NCBI GenBank assembly: GCA_012960925.1
Contig: DUAG01000035.1
Location: 57,238 to 121,237 of the forward strand
Length of the DNA: 64,000 nucleotides
Direction of reading: 5' to 3'
Source: Candidatus Manganitrophaceae bacterium
Lineage (GTDB): Bacteria; Nitrospirota; Nitrospiria; SBBL01; JAADHI01
A program made the position numbers and the translations under genes. How positions within the stretch are numbered: the stretch's first letter is position 1; each line of letters opens with the position of its first letter. The notes below the pieces were generated by a model that was not told where the DNA came from, searched no databases, and saw nothing but the letters and a program-made list of their open reading frames with translations. Shown here in pieces: positions 18,768 to 26,225 of the stretch.

Positions 18768-19607
18768 TTACAGGCGATGGCCTGAACTGGTTTTCCGATA
18801 AAGATTCCATTGATCCGTTCCATACTTTTCTTTGATGAGCCGTTCCGTGGATTCTGTTTCTTCTGTTGTCAATTGTCCTAAAACAAAATGAATCTGCAAG
18901 GCTGTTTCAAATCCTGTTTTCATTGCTCGTTCCAGTGATCCCATCTCAGGGAGGGTTGGCAGTAGCTCCGCCAGAGTGATCTGTTTATCCGAAGCCATCC
19001 GTGGCCCTTCTTTCGGAAAAGTTTCCGATCCCGGAATCCACGCCTCAAGAATGAGTGAGCCGTGTTGAAGAAAATGAGCCTTCCAGCGTCGTTGGGCGCT
19101 CCCGATCAGTTTCTTCCCTCGGGCAGTAATTTCGTACCCGGAAGTTGCCGCAAAACAAAGAGGGTCTTTCTTCCGTGCGAGACGCCGACCTTGTGATGGC
19201 CCATGGATCTTTCCCTCCGTCCCGATCTCTTGTAATCCAGCCAGGAGGCCTTTCGCGATGGAATGAAAAGTTCTTTTGATCCCGCCGGAAAAGAGCGGAT
19301 CTTTTGTACTTGCAATAACGGAGTAGGTCATTTCACGGTCATGCAGAAGGCCTTGTCCACCCGTCATCCTTCGAACGATGTTCACATTTAAACGATTCAA
19401 ATAGTCGAGCCAGTGGGTGTCCAGGGTCTGAAAAGAACCAATCGAAAATGTGGGTCTTGACCATTGGTACAGCCGAAGCGTCGGAGGGACTTTTTTTTTA
19501 GAAAAGGCGATGGCAATTGCCTCGTCAATTGCCATGTTTCTCGCAGGGGCTAGGGGAGGGTTGATGATAAGACGCCAGGTGATCTTGCGATTGGATGATG
19601 TTTCCAT
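18768..19607 (-). CDS. Lipoate-protein ligase A / octanoyltransferase family protein
   Basis: A 279-residue biotin/lipoate A/B ligase-fold protein. Motifs: RNMAIDEAIA (about 24), LRLYQWSRPTFSIGSFQ, VRRMTGGQGLLHDREMTYSVI with the RRxxGG lipoate-binding segment, and CFAATSGYEITARGKKLIGSAQRRW. The Cys in CFAATS is at the position used as acyl acceptor in LipM-type octanoyltransferases, so transfer from octanoyl-ACP is as likely as ATP-dependent ligation. The role is attachment of the lipoyl precursor to 2-oxoacid dehydrogenases or GcvH. It converges on the 18179 gene and is divergent from aspS. Confidence 0.85.
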   Translation of the reverse strand: METSSNRKITWRLIINPPLAPARNMAIDEAIAIAFSKKKVPPTLRLYQWSRPTFSIGSFQTLDTHWLDYLNRLNVNIVRRMTGGQGLLHDREMTYSVIASTKDPLFSGGIKRTFHSIAKGLLAGLQEIGTEGKIHGPSQGRRLARKKDPLCFAATSGYEITARGKKLIGSAQRRWKAHFLQHGSLILEAWIPGSETFPKEGPRMASDKQITLAELLPTLPEMGSLERAMKTGFETALQIHFVLGQLTTEETESTERLIKEKYGTDQWNLYRKTSSGHRL

Positions 19608-19753
19608 AAAGACTCAAGAGAATAATAGCTATTCCAAATGAAACTCACACAGCATGTTTTGTTTAATGAACAAATGTTAAATAGTGAGGCAGGTGCATTA
19701 TAAGTGAACACGCACAGTGGGCGCAATCTCGTCTCTCTTGGCAAGGCTTTCAA

Positions 19754-19783
19754 TTGACAACATTTCACCCGCCGTGCTAATCT
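19754..19783 (+). promoter_or_regulatory. Putative promoter of aspS giving a leaderless mRNA
   Basis: TTGACA (19754-19759), 18-base spacer, TAATCT (19778-19783) preceded by TGC (extended -10). Eight bases separate the -10 box from the aspS ATG at 19792, so transcription would begin within about two bases of the start codon. No Shine-Dalgarno sequence precedes the ATG. Confidence 0.55.
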
Positions 19784-19791
19784 CCGACCCC

Positions 19792-21555
19792 ATGAAACGA
19801 AGCCATTATTGCGGTCAACTGACTGCGAAACAAATTGATAAAAAGGTTGTCCTCAACGGCTGGGTCCACCGCCGCCGGGATCATGGAGGCTTGACCTTTA
19901 TTGATCTTCGTGACCGCGAAGGCTTGGTCCAAGTGGTCTTTAATCCGCAGATCTCAGAGGCGATCCATCAGCAGGCCCATACGCTCCGATCAGAATTTGT
20001 GATCGAGATTAAAGGGAAGGTTGCGCTTCGTCCAGAGGGGACAAAGAACAAGGATCTTCCGACCGGGGAGATTGAAATCCTTGCCGATGACCTTGTGATT
20101 CTTAACCCGGCACTTACTCCGCCTTTTTCAATAGAAGATGAAGGGGAACCCTCAGAAGCGCTTCGTCTGAAATACCGTTATCTTGATCTGCGCCGTCCAT
20201 CTGTACAGAAAAATCTGATCCTGCGGCATCGCCTGTCGAAAACGGTGCGTCGTTTTCTAGATGAACGGGACTTTCTGGAGATCGAAACCCCTTTCCTCAC
20301 AAAGAGTACGCCCGAGGGAGCGAGAGACTATCTTGTTCCGAGCCGTATGAACAGCGGCGAATTTTATGCGCTCCCCCAATCGCCCCAGTTGTTCAAACAG
20401 ATCCTGATGGTCGCCGGATTTGACCGCTACTACCAGGTTGTCCGCTGTTTCCGGGACGAAGATCTGCGGGCTGACCGGCAGCCGGAATTTACCCAGATTG
20501 ATATCGAGATGTCCTTCATTGAGCGGGAAGATATTCTTTCAATGATGGAAGATTTCCTCAAGACCATCTTTTCAGAGCTAAAGGAAACTACGATTGAGAC
20601 CCCCATCCCGAGGCTTACCTATAAAGAAGCAATGGAACGTTTCGGCGTCGATAAACCTGATCTTCGCTTCGGCCTCGAATTAAAAGACCTTTCGGACTTG
20701 GTTTTGAAATCCGATTTCAAGGTCTTTCGTCAGGCGGTTGAAAACAAGGGGAGTGTGCGGGGGATCAATGCCAGGGGGCTGGCGAAGCTGTCAAGGAAAG
20801 AGATTGAGGTATTGACCCAAAAGGCAATGGAACTGGGCGCAAAAGGGCTTGCCTGGATGAAGGTGACACCAGAAGGGTTGGAGGCCCCGATTGCCAAGTT
20901 TCTCAAGCCGGAACTGTTAAAGGAGATCGGTGAGCGGCTCGAAGGGGTACCTGGCGATCTGCTCCTCTTTTGCGCCGACAATGATGAAGTGGTTTATCAG
21001 GTTCTTGGAGGTCTTCGTCTGGTCCTGGGCAAACAGCTCAAACTGATCGATCCAACGGCGTTTAAGCCGCTTTGGGTCACCGATTTTCCGCTCCTTGAAT
21101 ACAATGAGGACGAAAAGAGATACGTCGCCCGGCACCATCCTTTTACAGCCCCAATGGATGAAGACCTTGAACTTCTTTCCACAGACCCGCCGAAAGTACG
21201 GGCGAAGGCCTATGATCTAGTCTTGAACGGTGTTGAGATCGGCGGTGGGAGTATTCGTATTCACAAAAGAGAGGTTCAAATGAAGATGTTCGACCTCCTC
21301 GGGATAAAAAAAGAAGAGGCCGAATTGAAATTTGGATTTTTGCTGGAGGCCTTTCAATATGGCGCACCGCCGCATGGCGGGATCGCCTTCGGTTTCGACC
21401 GAATCGCTGCAATCCTGGCCGGTGTTGATTCCATCCGGGAGGTCATCGCCTTCCCAAAGACCCAAAAAGGAATCTGCATGATGACCAACGCCCCCTCATC
21501 TGTCACCTCTCGGCAACTCAAAGAACTCCACATCCGAAAAGAATCTATTCTCTAA
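19792..21555 (+). CDS. aspS: Aspartyl-tRNA synthetase
   Basis: Charges tRNA(Asp), and possibly tRNA(Asn) if non-discriminating, which cannot be decided here. 587 residues from the ATG at 19792, the bacterial type: OB-fold anticodon-binding domain (LNGWVHRRRDHGGLTFIDLRD), class II motif 1-2 (LPQSPQLFKQILMVAGFDRYYQVVRCFRDEDLRADRQPEFTQ region), a GAD insertion (about 285-420) and motif 3 (GGIAFGFDRIAAILAG). An upstream in-frame ATG at 19717 lies before the promoter and is rejected. Confidence 0.98.
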   Translation: MKRSHYCGQLTAKQIDKKVVLNGWVHRRRDHGGLTFIDLRDREGLVQVVFNPQISEAIHQQAHTLRSEFVIEIKGKVALRPEGTKNKDLPTGEIEILADDLVILNPALTPPFSIEDEGEPSEALRLKYRYLDLRRPSVQKNLILRHRLSKTVRRFLDERDFLEIETPFLTKSTPEGARDYLVPSRMNSGEFYALPQSPQLFKQILMVAGFDRYYQVVRCFRDEDLRADRQPEFTQIDIEMSFIEREDILSMMEDFLKTIFSELKETTIETPIPRLTYKEAMERFGVDKPDLRFGLELKDLSDLVLKSDFKVFRQAVENKGSVRGINARGLAKLSRKEIEVLTQKAMELGAKGLAWMKVTPEGLEAPIAKFLKPELLKEIGERLEGVPGDLLLFCADNDEVVYQVLGGLRLVLGKQLKLIDPTAFKPLWVTDFPLLEYNEDEKRYVARHHPFTAPMDEDLELLSTDPPKVRAKAYDLVLNGVEIGGGSIRIHKREVQMKMFDLLGIKKEEAELKFGFLLEAFQYGAPPHGGIAFGFDRIAAILAGVDSIREVIAFPKTQKGICMMTNAPSSVTSRQLKELHIRKESIL

Positions 21556-21589
21556 GATTTTCTCCCTAGGGAAAAACGATTTAATCAAC

Positions 21590-21748
21590 GTAAGTATTTA
21601 GCATGCCTATATTTTGGCTTCGTGAGACCCATCCATCAGGGCAAGGCGCGAGGAGCGCAGAACCGCAACGTATGTGTCTATACGTGAGGATTCGAGCACC
21701 ACAGCACCATAGCCATGGAAGAAAAGGTGGGTATACTGGATACTTACT
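21590..21748 (+). repeat. Family B inverted-repeat element, copy B1
   Basis: About 159 bp. The left end gtaagtatttagcatgcc and the right end ggtatactggatacttac are 18-bp inverted repeats whose four differences are all transitions. The interior contains ggcaaggcgcgaggagcgcag, a short GC-rich stretch and gtgaggattcgagcacc. The right edge overlaps the TAG stop codon (21747-21749) of the minus-strand molybdoenzyme gene. It occupies most of the 191-base gap after aspS; the palindrome ttttctccctagggaaaa just before it (about 21558-21575) may be a weak aspS terminator. Confidence 0.8.
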
Positions 21749-22769
21749 AATCAACAAAGGTAATGACGGAGTGCAGTCCTGATGTTCCGGAGGGGAAGGC
21801 GCGGGCGATGAAATCGCTCTGAACGCGTCCAAGGTGATCGACGGCACGTGAGGTGATTTGATATGAGCCGGGTTTTGGGCTTTTCCAGTTGTATTCCCAG
21901 AAGACCCAGGAATAGGGAGAAGGGGTGTGTTGCAGGTCTGTCGGCACCCAGGTTTTCCCGCCATCGAAGGTCAACTCGACTGTGCGAATCCCGTTGTATC
22001 CGGAACAGGCGAGTCCCCGAAGGGTATAATCCCCGGTCACGGTATTGTAATCCCCCGGATCGTCTATTCTTGAAGTGACCTTTACCGTTCCATCATCGCT
22101 CCAGCTCTTCTTTTGCCAATATCCCTTGTAATCATAATTAAGCAGTTCAATCCTCTCAAGCCATTTGACATTTTTAATGCCGTAGATTCCGGGGACGACG
22201 GCGCGAAGCGGAAAACCATGTTTCATGGGCAGTTGCTTTCCATTCATGGCATAGGCGAGGAAGACATCGTAGTTCAGCGCCCGATCAAGGGTGATGCTGT
22301 CCGAATAGTCGTCGGCGCCGAACATGGCCACATCCACGACCGACGAAAAGGGCATTGCCTCTTCGATCAGCGATTTCAGGGTGACTCCGGTCCAGACGGC
22401 GTTGCTGATCTGATCTCCGGCAGGCACATTATCAATGCACTGTAGGGTGACCATCTTTTCCATCGCCGGGCGCTTGAGGATATCGTTGTAGGTCAATCTC
22501 AGCGGTTTTCGAACTTTGCCCTTAATCTGCAAGGTCCAAGTGTCGACATTCACTTTCTCAAAACCGGAATATTGAACGAGGTAGAAGTCCTCATTAGAGG
22601 TGATAAAGGAGGTCTTTTTCGGAGGACGCGCAAGAAAACGCTTCATGAAAAAATTGGCAGCCTCGGCTCTCCCAGGCAAGAGTGCCGCCGCAATCCCCGC
22701 GCCGGAGTATCGAAGGAAGCGCCTCCGATCCAGGGCATCTGGAACAATAATGCCTGATTTTGTCTTCAT
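21747..22769 (-). CDS. Sulfite oxidase-like molybdopterin oxidoreductase, Tat-exported
   Basis: 340 residues from the ATG at 22769, which puts a twin-arginine signal (DRRRFLRYSGAGIAAALLPG) near the N-terminus. The oxidoreductase molybdopterin-binding domain (about 60-220) has VTLQCIDN with the likely molybdenum-ligating Cys and LPMKHGFPLRAVVPGIYG. A C-terminal Mo-co dimerisation domain follows (about 230-335, RGLACSGYNGIRTVELTFDGGKTW). There is no heme domain, so electrons would pass to a separate cytochrome. The sulfite dehydrogenase (SorA) type is likely but sulfite as substrate is inferred. moaC starts divergently and moaA is 7 kb away. An upstream ATG at 22841 is beyond the promoter. Confidence 0.88.
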   Translation of the reverse strand: MKTKSGIIVPDALDRRRFLRYSGAGIAAALLPGRAEAANFFMKRFLARPPKKTSFITSNEDFYLVQYSGFEKVNVDTWTLQIKGKVRKPLRLTYNDILKRPAMEKMVTLQCIDNVPAGDQISNAVWTGVTLKSLIEEAMPFSSVVDVAMFGADDYSDSITLDRALNYDVFLAYAMNGKQLPMKHGFPLRAVVPGIYGIKNVKWLERIELLNYDYKGYWQKKSWSDDGTVKVTSRIDDPGDYNTVTGDYTLRGLACSGYNGIRTVELTFDGGKTWVPTDLQHTPSPYSWVFWEYNWKSPKPGSYQITSRAVDHLGRVQSDFIARAFPSGTSGLHSVITFVD

Positions 22770-22778
22770 ATATGACGT

Positions 22779-22807
22779 ATTATAACGACCTAATAAAAGC
22801 TTTGCAA
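22779..22807 (-). promoter_or_regulatory. Putative promoter of the molybdoenzyme gene, probably leaderless
   Basis: Minus strand TTGCAA (22807-22802), 17-base spacer, perfect TATAAT (22784-22779). Nine bases then lead to the ATG at 22769, with no Shine-Dalgarno sequence, so the mRNA would have a leader of about 1-3 bases. Confidence 0.6.
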
Positions 22808-22830
22808 GCCGATCTTGTGAAGACCTGGAA

Positions 22831-22859
22831 TTGACAGTCAAAATCCCCTATGCTACCCT
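22831..22859 (+). promoter_or_regulatory. Putative promoter of moaC
   Basis: TTGACA (22831-22836), 17-base spacer ending in TGC, then TACCCT (22854-22859), i.e. an extended -10 much like that of aspS (TGCTAnnCT in both). It is divergent from the molybdoenzyme promoter 24 bases away, so Moco synthesis and a Moco enzyme could be controlled from one short region. Confidence 0.45.
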
Positions 22860-22886
22860 CAGCAAAATTTGACTCGGGAGGACAGT

Positions 22887-23393
22887 ATGGTCGATTCAGA
22901 ATTGACCCATTTTAATAGAGAAGGACGTGCCAGAATGGTCGATGTCTCGGGAAAACCGGAGACACATCGCACGGCGGTCGCAACCGGTATGGTCTTCATG
23001 AAGCCGGAGACCCTGGCGAGGATCGAAGAAGGAAAGATTGCGAAAGGGGATGTTCTTGCCGTGGCCCAGGTGGCAGGTGTGATGGGAGCCAAGAAGACCC
23101 CTGATTTGATCCCCATGTGCCATCCTTTGCTCATCACCAGTGTCGATATCAGTTTTAAAATTCACCCCAAACAGGAAGAGCATTCCGCAGCGATTGAAAT
23201 CAATGCGACAGCGAAGACTTCGGGTCAGACTGGCGTCGAGATGGAGGCGATGACGGCGGTTTCCATAACGGCCCTGACCATCTATGATATGTGTAAGGCC
23301 ATTGACAAGGGAATCAGTTTCGGTCGGATCGGCCTTATTTCGAAGAGTGGGGGAAAGTCGGGGTTATATACCCGTTCGGAACTTCTTCTATGA
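22887..23393 (+). CDS. moaC: Cyclic pyranopterin monophosphate synthase
   Basis: Second step of molybdenum cofactor synthesis: converts the MoaA product into cyclic pyranopterin monophosphate. 168 residues, normal length. Motifs: [29 protein letters not shown], and [27 protein letters not shown] at the active site. The ATG at 22887 has GGGAGG five bases upstream; an in-frame TTG at 22869 is rejected. The histidine phosphatase gene follows after 28 bases. Confidence 0.97.
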   Translation: MVDSELTHFNREGRARMVDVSGKPETHRTAVATGMVFMKPETLARIEEGKIAKGDVLAVAQVAGVMGAKKTPDLIPMCHPLLITSVDISFKIHPKQEEHSAAIEINATAKTSGQTGVEMEAMTAVSITALTIYDMCKAIDKGISFGRIGLISKSGGKSGLYTRSELLL

Positions 23394-23421
23394 TTAGCCA
23401 CGGCAGGGGTTGATTAAGCCT

Positions 23422-24033
23422 ATGACAACAAGATGTGTGTTGCTTCGTCACGGAGAGACCGATTATCCCCGCGACCGGTATTATTGTGACTCAAAGGAAG
23501 ATCCGCCTCTGAACAAAATCGGCCAAAAGCAGGCAGAAAATTGGGTTGAATTCCTGCAAGGCATTCCGTTTGTTGCAATATATATGAGCCCTTCCCGGAG
23601 AACACGTGAGACGGCCCAGACGGCGACGGAGGGAGGCTCCCTGAACCTCATGACCATGAAGGATTTACAAGAGAGAGATTTCGGGGGATGGGAAGGGCTC
23701 ACTTTAAAAAAGATTCGGGAAGATAAGCCTGATGAGTGGCAGGCCTTAAGAGATGATCCCCTGAACTTCCATCCTCCGGGAGCGGAGTCCCTGAGCGATT
23801 TTTCTGCCAGGGTCAATGACACCATGCAATTGCTCCTATTTCGCCACCCGGGTCAGACCATTCTGATTGTCACGCATGTCGGCCCGATCCGAATGATTGT
23901 CAGCGCCGCGCTGGGCCTTCCTCTGGAAAATTATAAACGCTTGGTGGTCGGATATTGTTCAATCACAGAAATTGACTATACTGCAAGTTGGCCCAATCTG
24001 ATCTCCTTTTCCAAAAAACCGGATGGCTCATAA
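23422..24033 (+). CDS. Histidine phosphatase family protein
   Basis: 203 residues of the phosphoglycerate-mutase-like superfamily. The phospho-accepting RHG motif is at the N-terminus (CVLLRHGETDYPRDR), and the second catalytic His sits in ILIVTHVGPIRMIV. The family includes alpha-ribazole phosphatase (CobC) and many phosphatases of unclear substrate; I cannot choose. The ATG at 23422 is taken rather than the TTG at 23410, which has its AGGGG immediately adjacent. The next gene overlaps by 11 bases. Confidence 0.85.
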   Translation: MTTRCVLLRHGETDYPRDRYYCDSKEDPPLNKIGQKQAENWVEFLQGIPFVAIYMSPSRRTRETAQTATEGGSLNLMTMKDLQERDFGGWEGLTLKKIREDKPDEWQALRDDPLNFHPPGAESLSDFSARVNDTMQLLLFRHPGQTILIVTHVGPIRMIVSAALGLPLENYKRLVVGYCSITEIDYTASWPNLISFSKKPDGS

Positions 24034-25057
24034 GAAAATGGCAAAACAAAAAGGGAAAAAAGAATCTAACACGCTCGACCCGATGCGGGTCATGAGTATC
24101 AGTTCTGCCTATTGGCAGTCCAGAATCCTGCATACGGCACAGCGTATGGATGTCTTCACGCGGCTCAAGGGGAGGGCGGCCACGGCCGCGGAACTGGCGG
24201 CCGAGTGCAAGGCCGATGCGCGGGGAATGGAAATCCTACTGGTGGCCGTGGTTTCTCTCGGCCTGTTAAGCCGGAGGGCTGGAAAATATCGAAATACGGC
24301 ACTTTCCCGAACTTTCCTGGTACAGGGAAGCCCTAAATACCAAGGCGGAATTATATCGATGTTTGACGGCTGGTACGATGCCTGGGGAGATCTGGAAAAA
24401 GCAGTGAAGACGGGCCGGCCTGTTGTCGATAAACCCCACGATCAGGGACCGGCGGCGCTTCGACAATATATCTATGGAATGCATTACCGCGCCCTAGCCC
24501 AGGGGGCACTCCTCGCCGAAAAGATTGACCTTTCCAAGAGAAGAAGTCTCCTGGATGTGGCCGGAGGCCCCGGTACATTTTGCATCAAGTTCTGCCAGAA
24601 ATTCAAGAACCTCACTGCCACTGTTTTTGATCTGCCCCAAACCCTGAAGATTACCCGTGAGATTCTTTCTACATTTAAAATGGAGCACCGCATCACCCGC
24701 AGGCCGGGCGATTACCTGAAAGATTTATTCGGAGAAGGCTATGACAGTGTCCTTCTCTCATCGATGTTCAATCAGGAATCCCCGGAAGTGATCCGGAAAA
24801 TTCTCCTTAAATCCTATACCGCGATTGACCGGAAAGGGCTCATCCTGGTTCAGGACCAGATGCTCAACAAAGAAAAGACCGGTCCGCTCCTTGCTGCTGT
24901 GATCGGTGTGAATCAACTGATCCATACCCCGGGCGGCGCGGCGCATTCCGAAAAAGAAGTTGCAGAATGGATGAGGGAGGTTGGTTTTCGAAAGATCAAA
25001 CCGATACACCTTCCTCCGCCGAGTCCTTTCACGGTACTCCTCGGCGAAAAACCGTAA
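24023..25057 (+). CDS. O-methyltransferase, dimerising plant-type/CrtF-like family
   Basis: 344 residues. An N-terminal winged-helix dimerisation domain (MSISSAYWQSRILHTAQRMDVF, about 25-105) is followed by a SAM-binding Rossmann fold (LLDVAGGPGTFCIKFC near 180; VFDLPQTLKITREIL). This layout is typical of hydroxyneurosporene and small-molecule O-methyltransferases, including those of hydroxy-aromatics. The partner substrate cannot be read. The TAA stop lies inside the end of family B element B2, so the 3' end of the gene abuts a repeat. Confidence 0.82.
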   Translation: MAHKKMAKQKGKKESNTLDPMRVMSISSAYWQSRILHTAQRMDVFTRLKGRAATAAELAAECKADARGMEILLVAVVSLGLLSRRAGKYRNTALSRTFLVQGSPKYQGGIISMFDGWYDAWGDLEKAVKTGRPVVDKPHDQGPAALRQYIYGMHYRALAQGALLAEKIDLSKRRSLLDVAGGPGTFCIKFCQKFKNLTATVFDLPQTLKITREILSTFKMEHRITRRPGDYLKDLFGEGYDSVLLSSMFNQESPEVIRKILLKSYTAIDRKGLILVQDQMLNKEKTGPLLAAVIGVNQLIHTPGGAAHSEKEVAEWMREVGFRKIKPIHLPPPSPFTVLLGEKP

Positions 25058-25192
25058 GGCTCCAGCATGCCTCCCTTTTCCTCCATGGCTGCGTTGCTGA
25101 GGTGCTCGATTCTCGCGTAGAGAAACTACGCTGTGGTTCTCCGCTCCTCAGGCCTTGCCCTGAAGAAAAATGCAGGCATACTGGAGCCTTAC
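25054..25192 (-). repeat. Family B inverted-repeat element, copy B2
   Basis: 139 bp, opposite orientation to B1. Ends gtaaggctccagcatgcc and ggcatactggagccttac are 18-bp inverted repeats with one mismatch, the best-preserved pair in the window. The interior read on the minus strand shows the family core ggcaaggcctgaggagcgg. The first bases contain the TAA stop of the methyltransferase gene. Confidence 0.85.
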
Positions 25193-25219
25193 GAAAAACT
25201 TTAATTGGAGATTATAATA

Positions 25220-26056
25220 ATGAGTCGCTTAGGAATTACCCTTCTTAGTACCGTTCTCTTAATTGGTTTCTCTGGAAATGGCCCCGCCCTTGCTTTGGCA
25301 GAAGAATCGCCAACGACCCCCGCTAAAAAACTAAGCGGTGCAGAAATTATACGGCAATCAAAAGATCTCATATACAGGGTGGATGATCAGAAAAATACTG
25401 TCATTTTGAACCTGATAGAACGGGATGGTGCAAAGAAGAAGATCGTTGCAACCCGTTATTGGAAAAATTACAGAAGTGAGGGAGGATTTGACAGCAAGAT
25501 GCTCCTTCTCACTGATTTTCCACCGGATTCTCGCGGTGTCGCCTTCCTGATATGGGATTATTCCGAGAAGGACAAAACGGATGATCTCTGGCTCTATCTT
25601 CCCGCCCTTCGGATGGTTCGGAGGATCTCGGTTCAGGATCAGAATGATGCCTTCCTGGGATCAGACCTGACTTTTGGCGACATGGGGCAACGTCGGATTG
25701 ATGAGGATGACCATCTTTTTTTGAAAGAGGAGACCTATCGCGGCGTACGGACCTATGTCGTGGAGAGTGTTCCAAAAGAGAAGGTCAGTATCTACAGTAA
25801 AAAAATCTCATGGATTTCCAAAGAAGACGGAACCATCCTGAAGATCGATTATTATGACCGCAACCGGAAGCTTCTCAAGAGGCAGACAATTGACTGGCAG
25901 ATACTCAACAACCTGCATGTCTGGAAAAAGACCCATGTGACCAACGTTCAGAACGGTCATCGCACCATATTTGAGGTGAGCGATCTGGAACTTAATATCG
26001 GTCTGAAAGACAGTGATTTTTCTGAACGAAGACTTAAAACCGGTGTTCGGAGGTAG
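25220..26056 (+). CDS. LolA-like outer membrane lipoprotein-sorting protein
   Basis: A 278-residue periplasmic protein with a signal peptide (LGITLLSTVLLIGFSGNGPALALA). It belongs to the LolA-like family that accompanies MMPL transporters: LTDFPPDSRGVAFLIWDYSEKDKTDDLWLYLPALRMVRRIS, FLGSDLTFGDMG and SWISKEDGTILKIDYYDRN are typical. The partner is the MMPL gene 170 bases downstream. It probably carries a lipidic or hydrophobic cargo between the membranes. The ATG at 25220 has GGAG nine bases upstream. A strong terminator follows, so expression may be partly separate from the MMPL gene. Confidence 0.82.
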   Translation: MSRLGITLLSTVLLIGFSGNGPALALAEESPTTPAKKLSGAEIIRQSKDLIYRVDDQKNTVILNLIERDGAKKKIVATRYWKNYRSEGGFDSKMLLLTDFPPDSRGVAFLIWDYSEKDKTDDLWLYLPALRMVRRISVQDQNDAFLGSDLTFGDMGQRRIDEDDHLFLKEETYRGVRTYVVESVPKEKVSIYSKKISWISKEDGTILKIDYYDRNRKLLKRQTIDWQILNNLHVWKKTHVTNVQNGHRTIFEVSDLELNIGLKDSDFSERRLKTGVRR

Positions 26057-26092
26057 TGCGCTCCCAAAGATGCATCGATTCATATCATCCTC

Positions 26093-26118
26093 AGGAGGGC
26101 CGTCAGGCCCTCCTTTTT
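26093..26118 (+). terminator. Rho-independent terminator after the LolA-like gene
   Basis: Perfect 9-bp GC-rich stem (aggagggcc / ggccctcct) with loop gtca followed by a run of T (26114-26118), 36 bases past the stop codon. Confidence 0.85.
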
Positions 26119-26168
26119 GCATCGTCCCTCTAATTCCCCCTCCTCTGCCCTTTTCTGTTGCTATTTTC

Positions 26169-26196
26169 TTGATTTTTTAATTATTTTCAGTAGACT
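26169..26196 (+). promoter_or_regulatory. Putative promoter of the MMPL transporter gene
   Basis: TTGATT (26169-26174), 16-base AT-rich spacer, TAGACT (26191-26196), 29 bases before the ATG. Placed directly after the terminator, it would give the transporter its own transcript. Confidence 0.4.
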
Positions 26197-26225
26197 GTCA
26201 CAATGCCTTTTAACCTGAGTGACGC

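Noticed and set aside
21690..21710. ggattcgagcacc in family B elements, resembling a tRNA T-arm
   Set aside because: No acceptor, D or anticodon stems can be formed around it in any copy; it is part of the repeat core.
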